This document shows positions 17,823 to 25,913 of a DNA stretch of 64,000 nt, one piece after another (positions within the stretch are counted from its first letter, which is position 1; each line of letters opens with the position of its first letter). The DNA is from JACMLD01 sp039919885 (lineage in GTDB: Bacteria; Bacteroidota; Bacteroidia; Chitinophagales; Chitinophagaceae). A model generated the notes under the pieces. The model did no database searches, was not told where the DNA came from, and saw nothing but the letters and a program-made list of their open reading frames with translations. The position numbers and the translations under genes were made by a program. The stretch covers positions 1 through 64,000 of the forward strand of contig JBDSEV010000043.1 of the NCBI GenBank assembly GCA_039919885.1, given 5' to 3'.

Positions 17823-19268
17823 TTATTTGGCAGCTTGTTGTTTCATTTTAACGTTCAGCACCTCGTCTATCTGGTCGTACGTGAGTTTCTTGGCTATAAT
17901 GCGCTTGTCTTTATCAAGCAAATACAAAATAGGGGTTTGGTATACATCGTACAACTGGCGATAGTTGGGTTTCCCGGCTGCATAACCCGCATCGCGCTGC
18001 GCGGTAGTTTCATAAACGTTTACCCAGTCTTTTAAATTGTTATCCCTTATGTAGTTTGTCCAGGCTTCTTTGCCGCCGTCTACCATTACGCCATAAACTA
18101 CTACACCCAGTTGTTTCCATTTGTGCTGGTAAATGGAATCCACCTTTGGTACTACTTCTTTGCAATGGCTGCAGGTAGCATCCCAAAAGCAGATCACTAC
18201 GTAAGGGGCAGTAATGTCATACAACGGCCGAGGCTTTTCCAGCATGTCTACCAGTTCAAGATTTTGAGCAGGCGCACCTATCAGGTTAGCCATCAGGCTA
18301 TAGGCCCTGTCGTTCATGTACTTTTTATACTTCTCGGTAAACCAGTCTACCTGCGGATTATTGTTGATGTATTTTTCAAACAGGTGAACAAAAACGGCAT
18401 CCTGGCCCATGTACTGCGGGTTGATGTATTGCTGTACAAAATAGGTGAGCAGGTATTTGAACATTTCCTTGTTGGGCGCTGCTTTGCCCAACATCATGTC
18501 CACCTCTTTATTTATACTGTCCGGTTCGGGAACAACAAGAGTTTTGTAATATTTGTCGAGCCGGGGTTCAAAAATTGGGGTACGCAGCAAGCGCTCATCG
18601 GTAAAGCTGATTCCGTCCCAATAATGCCCCTTAAAGTAGTTGTATGCATAGAGCGAATCATATTTGCCGCCGGGCTGTTTGGCTGCTGGCGGAACCGTGG
18701 GTTCTTTTAATGATTTAAACAGGGCCGTGAGCATACTGCCGGCATTCTTTGCGGCAACACTGTCGCGGTACTGCACCATCTTTTCATTGAGACTGCGCAG
18801 TTTTTCTGCAATCCCGCTGCTGTCGGTGGCGCTTTTGGCAGCCGCCAGTTCCGTCATATAGCCGCTCGCCGTTTTGCCATTATTGCCGGCAAACTTTGAG
18901 TAAGCCTGGAATAAAACATTTTCGGGCGAATTGGTAAATTTTACACTCGCGGGCAAGTTGGCTGAATCTGCTTGTATGGTAAAGTTTTGTTGTTTATCCA
19001 GTAGTAGTTCGAATAAAATTTCCTTGCGGGGCGAAACGATAAAATAAATGCCGCCGTTTAACTTTTCTTTTCCCTTAAAAACCCCCGTGCTGGTGCTATT
19101 AAGCAGTACTGAATCCGCCAGCGCCTTTATTTTGCCGTAATAATAACCAAGATAGATGTATTGATTTTTATAGGGCTTCAGTGTAATACCAATGGAATAG
19201 CCGGCAGTTGTTTGTGCGCACAGCTGGCTGACTATAAAAAAGCAGGATAATAAGCATATTTTCTTCAT
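17823..19268 (-). CDS. TlpA-like thioredoxin-domain exported protein (DUF4369/DUF5106 type)
   Basis: A signal peptide (MKKICLLSCFFIVSQLCAQ) is followed by a beta-rich N-terminal domain (ITLKPYKNQYIYLGYYYG), a long helical middle, and a C-terminal thioredoxin fold with the redox motif CSHC in CFWDATCSHCKEVVPK. Such proteins are periplasmic thiol:disulfide oxidoreductases, common in Bacteroidota. It precedes the parvulin isomerase by 52 bp on the same strand, so both likely serve envelope protein folding. The ATG at 19268 begins the signal peptide. Confidence 0.88.
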   Translation of the reverse strand: MKKICLLSCFFIVSQLCAQTTAGYSIGITLKPYKNQYIYLGYYYGKIKALADSVLLNSTSTGVFKGKEKLNGGIYFIVSPRKEILFELLLDKQQNFTIQADSANLPASVKFTNSPENVLFQAYSKFAGNNGKTASGYMTELAAAKSATDSSGIAEKLRSLNEKMVQYRDSVAAKNAGSMLTALFKSLKEPTVPPAAKQPGGKYDSLYAYNYFKGHYWDGISFTDERLLRTPIFEPRLDKYYKTLVVPEPDSINKEVDMMLGKAAPNKEMFKYLLTYFVQQYINPQYMGQDAVFVHLFEKYINNNPQVDWFTEKYKKYMNDRAYSLMANLIGAPAQNLELVDMLEKPRPLYDITAPYVVICFWDATCSHCKEVVPKVDSIYQHKWKQLGVVVYGVMVDGGKEAWTNYIRDNNLKDWVNVYETTAQRDAGYAAGKPNYRQLYDVYQTPILYLLDKDKRIIAKKLTYDQIDEVLNVKMKQQAAK

Positions 19269-19418
19269 GGTAGTACGATAACGGTTAAAGAGGCGAATAT
19301 ATTGAAAATACATTTTTAACTTGGTTAAGCGGGTGCTAAAATAACGTAAGTGGTATAGGCTGAAGGGTCCGCGCCATCATCCTTAGCCCATACGCCCATT
19401 ACCGTATACCTTTATGCA

Positions 19419-19790
19419 ATGAAAAAGGAACTCTACATAGATATCAGCAATGAAGATGCGGGCGGCAGCCTGTACCGGATTGCCGAACCCGGCGCCGAAC
19501 CGCATTTTTATTATAACCACAGCACTTACAACAGCGATACCGATGAGCTGAAAGTATTCGAGAGCAATTATGCAGATTTTGCCGCTTTCTGGAACTATAT
19601 AACATCTGATAAGCAATGGTTTTACCTCCACCCCTTATTCATACATCCGGAACAGCGCGATTTTATTAAAAAGCAGCTGCTGACCGTTAACTGGGCCGTT
19701 GCGGGCGATAAAAAATGGCAGGACAGCCACCAGCGGCAATGGAAAAAAGTATTGAATGACCCGGGTGAATATTATAAAGGACCGCAGTAA
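19419..19790 (+). CDS. Hypothetical protein, 123 aa
   Basis: I do not recognise this family. It is a soluble-looking protein rich in aromatic residues (HFYYNHSTYNSD, FAAFWNYITSDKQWFYLHPLFIHPEQRDF) with no signal peptide. The composition and the clean ATG start support a real gene. It stands alone between the thioredoxin-like gene (divergent) and rlmD. Confidence 0.65.
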   Translation: MKKELYIDISNEDAGGSLYRIAEPGAEPHFYYNHSTYNSDTDELKVFESNYADFAAFWNYITSDKQWFYLHPLFIHPEQRDFIKKQLLTVNWAVAGDKKWQDSHQRQWKKVLNDPGEYYKGPQ

Positions 19791-19933
19791 GTAGTACGTG
19801 GTAATCGTTAAGTAACAGGTAATAAGGTTTGATTGATTGTTAGAGAATGTTTTTGGCATTTTGGATTTTGAATCGTGCCATTTATGCGTGTGCCTTTACA
19901 CTTAAAACTTACCACTCAAAACTCAATTCTTGC

Positions 19934-19941
19934 TATTTTTG
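19934..19941 (+). promoter_or_regulatory. -7 element very close to the rlmD start codon
   Basis: TATTTTTG matches TAnnTTTG and ends only 4 bp before the ATG at 19946. Transcription would then start at or near the start codon, giving a leaderless or almost leaderless mRNA. Confidence 0.5.
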
Positions 19942-19945
19942 CGGC

Positions 19946-21346
19946 ATGCGTAAAAAGAATCTGGTGCTGCAGCAGGTGACCGTAGAAGATTATGCCGCAG
20001 AAGGAAAAGCGCTGGGCAGAACGGAAGGCAAGGTTATTTTTATTTCGGGTGCCGTACCCGGCGACATTGTAGACGTGCAGGTAAGCAAAAATAAAAAGGA
20101 CTGGGCCGAAGGAAAGGCCATCCATTTTCACCAGTATTCCACCGACCGGGTAGAACCGTTTTGCGAACACTTTGGCGTTTGCGGCGGCTGCAAATGGCAG
20201 ATGTTGCCATATGAAAAGCAATTACAATACAAACAAAATGAGGTTGAACAAAACCTGCGCAGGCTTGGCAAAATAACGCTTCCGGAAATTATGCCCATTA
20301 TTGGTTGCGACAGCATCGCCCGCTACCGCAATAAACTGGAATTTACGTTCAGTAACCGCAGGTACCTGCTGTCCGCTGAAATGGGTGCAGCGCCTGGCTC
20401 CCTGCAAAACAACGGGCTGGGATTTCATGTGCCCCGCTTGTTCGACAAGGTAATTGATATCAACACCTGTCACCTGATGAACGAACCCACCAATGCTATT
20501 AAAAATACCATCCGCCAGTTTGCACTCGAAAATGATTATGCTTTCTATGATATACGCAACCACACCGGCTGGTTAAGAACATTGGTCTTGCGGATTTGTG
20601 GTACCGGTGAAGTAATGGTGAACCTTTGCATCGCGTACGAAGATGAACCTTCCCTGAAAGCGTTGTTTAATCATTTATTGCAAGCGGTACCTTCCATTAC
20701 TACCCTGGTGTATACCATCAATCCCAAAAAGAACGACAGTATTTACGATTTGCAGCCACAAACCTATTACGGTAAAGGCTATGCGCTGGAAATGCTGGAA
20801 AATTTTAAGTTTAAAATAAGCCCCAAATCGTTTTTCCAGACCAATACCAGGCAAGGGGAAAAATTATACACTGTAACGCGCGATTTTGCGGAACTTACCG
20901 GCAATGAAGTAGTGTATGATCTTTACTGCGGCACGGGCAGCATTGGCATATTTGTAAGCGGCCAGGCAAAAAAGATAATTGGGGTGGAACTGATTGAAGA
21001 AGCCATCGGTGATGCGCGCGGGAATGCTGCGCTGAACGGCATTACCCATGCACATTTTTTTACAGGCGACGTGATTGATGTTTGCAACGATGCTTTTTTT
21101 GCCGCCCATGGCCGCCCGGACGTAATTATTACCGATCCCCCGCGTGCCGGCATGCATGAAAAACTGGTGCGCAAACTACTGGATATGGCAGCGCCGCTGG
21201 TAGTATATGTAAGCTGTAACCCAGCCACACAAGCAAGGGATTTGCAATTGCTGGATGAAAAGTATGCAGTTACGAAAGTGCAGCCGGTAGACATGTTTCC
21301 GCAAACACATCATATTGAAAATGTGGTGCAACTGAAACTGAAATAA
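19946..21346 (+). CDS. rlmD: 23S rRNA (uracil-1939-C5)-methyltransferase
   Basis: RlmD methylates U1939 of 23S rRNA with S-adenosylmethionine. An N-terminal TRAM domain (VEDYAAEGKALGR, GAVPGDIVDVQV) is followed by the iron-sulfur Cys cluster CEHFGVCGGCKWQ. The methyltransferase domain has VYDLYCGTGSIGIF and ITDPPRAG, and the catalytic Cys is in YVSCNPATQARD. The 466-residue length is standard. It could be an RlmCD-type enzyme with a second target. The ATG at 19946 starts the conserved part. Confidence 0.92.
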   Translation: MRKKNLVLQQVTVEDYAAEGKALGRTEGKVIFISGAVPGDIVDVQVSKNKKDWAEGKAIHFHQYSTDRVEPFCEHFGVCGGCKWQMLPYEKQLQYKQNEVEQNLRRLGKITLPEIMPIIGCDSIARYRNKLEFTFSNRRYLLSAEMGAAPGSLQNNGLGFHVPRLFDKVIDINTCHLMNEPTNAIKNTIRQFALENDYAFYDIRNHTGWLRTLVLRICGTGEVMVNLCIAYEDEPSLKALFNHLLQAVPSITTLVYTINPKKNDSIYDLQPQTYYGKGYALEMLENFKFKISPKSFFQTNTRQGEKLYTVTRDFAELTGNEVVYDLYCGTGSIGIFVSGQAKKIIGVELIEEAIGDARGNAALNGITHAHFFTGDVIDVCNDAFFAAHGRPDVIITDPPRAGMHEKLVRKLLDMAAPLVVYVSCNPATQARDLQLLDEKYAVTKVQPVDMFPQTHHIENVVQLKLK

Positions 21347-21411
21347 ACAGCCCGGTATCATCAGGACCTGTAACTAAAATTAAACGGCTGTAACAATCAT
21401 TATATAATAGC

Positions 21412-22890
21412 ATGATAAGAACATTACTCAGGCACCAATGGAAATCTTTTTGGAGAAGCCGGAACGCCGGCAAAAGCCTGGCAGTGCAAATATTTATTGG
21501 TTTTATTACACTGTACCTGCTGGCGTCTGCCATTGGCGTGGGAATTTACCTACAGGAATTATTGAAACGGGCCTACCCCGGGCAGGATATCATTAAAGTG
21601 TTTTGCGGCTTTATCCTTTATTATTTTTTATTTGATATGCTGTTCCGGTTTATGCTGCAGGATTTGCCTACCCTGTCTGTGCAGCCCTACCTGGTGCAAA
21701 ATATTAAGCGCAGCCAGCTGATCCGTTTTCTAAATGTGCGCTCCCTGTTTACCGTACTCAACCTGCTACCACTGCTGTTGTTCACCCCCTTCACCATTAC
21801 ATCTATTGCACCGGAATTTGGTTTTCCGGTGGCCAGTGCTTTTATTATAAGCATACTTGCCCTTACGGTTTTTAATCATTTCATGATCTTGTACATAAAA
21901 AGAAAAAGCATTATCAACAGCTGGTGGCTGGTATTGTTTTTTGTGCTGATGGGCGGCTGTATAGCGGCCGATTATTTCAAATTATTTTCGCTCAGCCATA
22001 TTTCTACTTTGTTCTTTTCCTATATGATGGCAAATGCATGGACCGTTACGATACTGGTAGCCATGGCAGTTTTTTCTTTTATCAACAACTACTATTTTTT
22101 GTTAAAAAACCTTTACCTGGAAGACATTATAGGCAAAGGAAAAAAGAAAGAAGGTGCTGACTATACTTTTCTGAATCGTTTTGGAACAATAGGTGAATTA
22201 ATAGGACTTGATATAAAACTGATATTGAGAAACAAGCGCCCGCGTTCTGTTGCGGTACTCACCGTTCTGTTCCTGTTTTATGGTTTTATTTTTTATAAAG
22301 AAAAATACATTACCGAAGGCTGGTGGGGTGCTTTGCTGCTGGGCGGTATATTTCTAACCGGCTTGTTCATTACCAATTACGGCCAGTTTTTATTTGCCTG
22401 GCAGAGCGCTCATTTCGACGGGCTGATGGCGGGCAACCTGCGTGTGAAAACGTATATCAAAAGTAAGTTCATGCTGTTTACAGCTGTTTGTACCGTTATT
22501 TTGTTGCTCACCTCTCTCTATGGATTAATGAGCTGGAAATTATTAATTGTTCAGCTTGCTGGATATCTATATAACGTGGGCATCCATACGGTAATAACGG
22601 TATACTTTGCCACACGCAATTACAAAGGCATGGACATCAGCAAGGGTAGCACGTTTAATTACCAGGGCATGGGCGCAGAGAAATGGCTGTATACACTTGC
22701 TGTGTTCATGGTGCCAATGGTTGTTTACTGGCCTTTTGCTTTTTTTATCAATGCATGGGCTGGCGTCATCGCGCTCAGCGTGCTGGGCCTAATCAGTTTT
22801 TTATTACAAGACTGGTGGGTTGAGCTCCTCAGCAAAGCGTTTTTAGAACGTAAGTATAAAATTTTAAATGGGTTCAGGGAAAAACAATAA
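21412..22890 (+). CDS. ABC transporter permease, DUF5687 family
   Basis: This 492-residue integral membrane protein has about ten to twelve hydrophobic segments, spread over its whole length. The start (MIRTLLRHQWKSFWRSRNAG) is typical of DUF5687, a permease family found mainly in Bacteroidota. It ends 2 bp before the ATP-binding protein, so the two make a two-gene exporter. The substrate is unknown. Confidence 0.88.
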   Translation: MIRTLLRHQWKSFWRSRNAGKSLAVQIFIGFITLYLLASAIGVGIYLQELLKRAYPGQDIIKVFCGFILYYFLFDMLFRFMLQDLPTLSVQPYLVQNIKRSQLIRFLNVRSLFTVLNLLPLLLFTPFTITSIAPEFGFPVASAFIISILALTVFNHFMILYIKRKSIINSWWLVLFFVLMGGCIAADYFKLFSLSHISTLFFSYMMANAWTVTILVAMAVFSFINNYYFLLKNLYLEDIIGKGKKKEGADYTFLNRFGTIGELIGLDIKLILRNKRPRSVAVLTVLFLFYGFIFYKEKYITEGWWGALLLGGIFLTGLFITNYGQFLFAWQSAHFDGLMAGNLRVKTYIKSKFMLFTAVCTVILLLTSLYGLMSWKLLIVQLAGYLYNVGIHTVITVYFATRNYKGMDISKGSTFNYQGMGAEKWLYTLAVFMVPMVVYWPFAFFINAWAGVIALSVLGLISFLLQDWWVELLSKAFLERKYKILNGFREKQ

Positions 22891-22892
22891 GT

Positions 22893-23588
22893 ATGATAAC
22901 AGTAAGTAATCTTATCAAAATATATGCGGGTAAAACAGTGGTTGATATTGCCGCTTTGCAAGTTAACGAGGGAGAAATAATCGGGTTGGTAGGAAACAAC
23001 GGCGCAGGCAAAACAACTTTTTTCCGGTTGTTGCTCGACCTGATAAAGGCAGACCGGGGCGAGATTATTTCCAAAGAAAAAAATGTAGCGCTTTCTGAAG
23101 ATTGGAAGCCGTATACGGCCGCCTACCTGGATGAGGGTTTCTTAATTGATTACCTGACCCCGGAAGAATATTTTTATTTTGTTGGTAAATTAAATAACCG
23201 GTCAACAGCCGACGTAGACGAGTTTTTAAAAAGTTTTGATAGCTTTTTTGATGGCTCCATTCTTAAAAGTGGTAAATACATTCGCGAACTGTCCAAGGGC
23301 AACCAGTTTAAGGTGGGTATAGCCGGTTGCCTTTTGCAACATCCTGCAGTCTTGCTGCTGGACGAGCCGTTTGCCAATCTTGATCCTACCACGCAGCTTC
23401 GCTTAATAAAAATGCTGCGCGAAATGCATGCACAGCATCGCATGACTATTTTTATCAGCAGCCATGATCTAAACCATGTAACGGATGTGTCCACCCGTAT
23501 TTTATTAATGGAAAAGGGAACCATCATTAAAGACCTGCATACCAACCAGGACACGCTTAGTGAACTGGAAGATTATTTCAAAGTCTAG
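22893..23588 (+). CDS. ABC transporter ATP-binding protein
   Basis: Partner of the DUF5687 permease, starting 2 bp after its stop codon. Walker A is GNNGAGKTT, Walker B with D-loop is VLLLDEPFANLD, and the H-loop is FISSHD. The signature motif reads ELSKGNQFKVG in place of LSGGQ, a change seen in several exporter ATPases. At 231 residues it is a bare nucleotide-binding domain. The role is energising export of an unknown substrate. Confidence 0.92.
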   Translation: MITVSNLIKIYAGKTVVDIAALQVNEGEIIGLVGNNGAGKTTFFRLLLDLIKADRGEIISKEKNVALSEDWKPYTAAYLDEGFLIDYLTPEEYFYFVGKLNNRSTADVDEFLKSFDSFFDGSILKSGKYIRELSKGNQFKVGIAGCLLQHPAVLLLDEPFANLDPTTQLRLIKMLREMHAQHRMTIFISSHDLNHVTDVSTRILLMEKGTIIKDLHTNQDTLSELEDYFKV

Positions 23589-23730
23589 GAGGAATGGGCA
23601 AGTTGTATGACTTGTAAAACCAGGTTATCTTCATATTTCATCCATTTATCGAAGAAAAGTGCACCAAAACCGAATTGATTTAGTCCGGCGCTGTGAACAA
23701 TGCATCTTTGTATCAGCAAGAACGAAATAT

Positions 23731-23934
23731 CCAAATCCCCTGATAACCCCTAAAATCCTAAGCCGTAGAAAGCAACTATTAAAAACCCTTTTAACTCCTA
23801 ATCCTAATCCGTAGAAAAATCCTGACCGTTTATCTGTATCCTTTTAAAACCTAACCCAAACCTTTGAAAACCGATCGTTGAATCCAAATCCCTTTTAACC
23901 CTAAAATCCTAATCCGCAGAAACCGTCTATCCCT
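23731..23934. repeat. Four degenerate tandem repeats of 51 bp
   Basis: Units begin at about 23731, 23782, 23833 and 23884. Each has a run like ATCCCTTTTAACCC, then CTAAAATCCTAATCC, then GTAGAAA, with the last bases free to vary. Copies 1 and 4 share the start CCAAATCCC exactly 153 bp apart. The strand is strikingly poor in G. The period is a multiple of three, but no frame is open through all four copies on the plus strand. Confidence 0.7.
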
Positions 23935-24020
23935 AACCCATATCCCTAAAAAGCCAAAATCGTACTCAGTATCCTATCCTGGACCTGACACTTAAATTTT
24001 TTTTCTGATCATATAAAATA

Positions 24021-24052
24021 AAAAGTTCCGCTGTGGTATGCGGGACTTTTTT
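24021..24052. terminator. Orphan terminator after the 51-bp repeats
   Basis: AAAAGTTCCGC / GCGGGACTTTT with loop TGTGGTAT (one G-T pair) is followed by six T in all. It is 430 bp beyond the ABC operon stop and close to no gene end, so it may end a long 3' leader or a small RNA covering the repeats. It would also act on the minus strand for the small frame at 24237-24413. Confidence 0.75.
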
Positions 24053-24236
24053 ATGCGCCGTGCTCCAGCAATATTTCTCCGGGCAATGCAAATCCATGCA
24101 TACGCTACACTTGTTTCGGCAAAGGGTATCAATCCATATTTTTATTATTTTTTAGCGGGAAGTCATATTCCGGTACTGATCTTCCGGTTTGGAATGCCAT
24201 GGGCAACCTGTTCTGGTTTGTAGGAGGGGAATTAGC

Positions 24237-24413
24237 CTATGTATGATTTTTACAATAGCGGGAAAGACGGCTTTCATCTACCAGTTCAAAAAGAGCTGCA
24301 ATTTCTGTGAGTAAAAGGGGGGGTTGCGCAGCCTTGTGATGTGATGTTAATGCGGAGAAAATTTCTTCGTTGTTCGGATACATTTGCATAGCTTTCGGCT
24401 GCTGCTGTTTCAT
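24237..24413 (-). CDS. Possible small protein, 58 aa, divergent from the efflux operon
   Basis: An ATG frame runs from 24413 to a TAG at 24237. The product (starting MKQQQPKAMQMYPNNEE) contains a helical-looking middle, LLLTEIAALFELVDESRLSRY, of ordinary composition. It starts 36 bp from the TolC-family start codon in divergent orientation, where a regulator is often found, and a terminator that could serve it lies at 24021-24052. I recognise no family, and the frame is short, so it may be chance. Confidence 0.35.
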   Translation of the reverse strand: MKQQQPKAMQMYPNNEEIFSALTSHHKAAQPPLLLTEIAALFELVDESRLSRYCKNHT

Positions 24414-24449
24414 ATCCGTTCACTATTGGTAAGGTTAAAATTCAATTAA

Positions 24450-25907
24450 ATGCATTCAAGGGTAGCAGGAATTTCATTATTAGCAAAGGCAGTTTCTTTT
24501 ACAAAAAAACGCGCTGGTATTTTAATCTGTGGAATAGGCATATCGGCTATCTGTCCGCAACAAACAGTTGCGCAGACCGGTCCGCAATTAAACCTTTCGG
24601 AGGCCATTCAAACAGGGTTGAATAATTATCAAAGTATTAAAGCCCGATCCAATTATATCAAGGCATCCATTGCGCAGACCGAAAATATAAAAAATCAATA
24701 CCTGCCCGATGTTACCGTTGCTTTGCAGGAAGCTTACGGTACTGTTAACGGGCAGTTTGGTCCATCGGCCGGCGTGGGTCTCGCGGGGTTATCTTCTTCC
24801 GGCCCTTCTTATAATAAACAAAGCTGGAACGCGGCTTTTGGTGCTGTTTACCTGCTGAACGCCAACTGGGAATTTGTTTCTTTTGGTCGTTTGCGCGCCA
24901 GAATACAGGCAGCGCAGGCACAGGTGCAATTGGATTCTGCCAACTTCCAGCAGGAACAATTTGTGCAGGGCGTTCGTATTGCGGGAAGCTATCTCAATCT
25001 TTTGATTGCACAGCGTTTTATTCAGAATGCGCAAGCAAATATTGACAGGGCCAGTTTTGTGCAGCAGTCGGTTATTGCCAGGGCAAAGTCCGGTTTAATA
25101 GCCGGGGTAGATTCGTCCATCGCCAATGCAGAAGTATCAGGTGCAAGATTATCTTACCTGCAGGCAGTTTCCACCGAGCAGCGTATCCGTAACCAGCTTG
25201 CCCAATTGTTGAATGCAGCACCCGATCCGGTACGGCTGGACAGCAGTTTTTTTAGCCAGGTGCCGGCCAATTATAATGCAGCAGTTTCCGTAAATGACAA
25301 TCCGCAGGTAAAATTTTATGAGCGCCGGATACAGCAAAGCGATGCAGCGGCAAAATTTATTCGGCGGAGCCTAAACCCCGGGCTTAATTTTTTTGGCACG
25401 CTGCAGGGCCGGGGTTCCGGCTTTGATTATAATTATACCCCGGATTTTACAGACCGTTATACCAAATCTTACCTGGAAGGCATTAAGCCCGGCCGTTATA
25501 ATTATTTATTTGGCATCGGTATAACCTGGAACCTGATGGGTCCTTTTAAAGTAAAACAACAGGCAAAAGCACAGACCTATATTTCTGCTGCCTATAAAGA
25601 CGAGTATGATTTAATAGCAACCCAATTAAAGGATCAGCTGATACTGGCCGATCAGCAGATAGAAAACAGTTTAAAAAGTGTACAGGAAGCTCCCTTACAA
25701 CTGAAAGCAGCATCAGATGCGTACCAGCAAAAAACAGTACTGTATAAAAATGGGCTGGCAAACATTGTAGATGTGCAACAGGCATTGTTTATACTCAACA
25801 GGGCACAAACAGATAACAGCGTGGCGTATATCAACATCTGGCAGGCATTGTTATTAAAAGCAGCTGCTTCCGGTGATTTTGATTTATTTATCAAACAGGT
25901 GAAATAG
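24450..25907 (+). CDS. TolC-family outer membrane efflux protein
   Basis: The 485-residue protein has a signal region at about residues 20-40 (GILICGIGISAICPQQTVAQ) and then the helical repeat structure of outer membrane efflux ducts: LNLSEAIQTGLNNYQSIKARSNYI at the start and LQLKAASDAYQQKTVLYKNGLANIVDVQQA near the end. It forms the outer membrane channel of the tripartite pump with the next two genes. It ends 6 bp before the RND gene. Substrates are not predictable. Confidence 0.92.
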   Translation: MHSRVAGISLLAKAVSFTKKRAGILICGIGISAICPQQTVAQTGPQLNLSEAIQTGLNNYQSIKARSNYIKASIAQTENIKNQYLPDVTVALQEAYGTVNGQFGPSAGVGLAGLSSSGPSYNKQSWNAAFGAVYLLNANWEFVSFGRLRARIQAAQAQVQLDSANFQQEQFVQGVRIAGSYLNLLIAQRFIQNAQANIDRASFVQQSVIARAKSGLIAGVDSSIANAEVSGARLSYLQAVSTEQRIRNQLAQLLNAAPDPVRLDSSFFSQVPANYNAAVSVNDNPQVKFYERRIQQSDAAAKFIRRSLNPGLNFFGTLQGRGSGFDYNYTPDFTDRYTKSYLEGIKPGRYNYLFGIGITWNLMGPFKVKQQAKAQTYISAAYKDEYDLIATQLKDQLILADQQIENSLKSVQEAPLQLKAASDAYQQKTVLYKNGLANIVDVQQALFILNRAQTDNSVAYINIWQALLLKAAASGDFDLFIKQVK

Positions 25908-25913
25908 CAGGTT

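Noticed and set aside
20864..21294. Long antisense frames within rlmD (also in lptB, ligA, cysS and the RND gene).
   Set aside because: They lie wholly inside well supported genes and have no recognisable domains.
24038..24223. A 61-codon plus-strand frame before the TolC gene.
   Set aside because: It starts inside the terminator hairpin at 24021-24052, so it is unlikely to be expressed as a gene.
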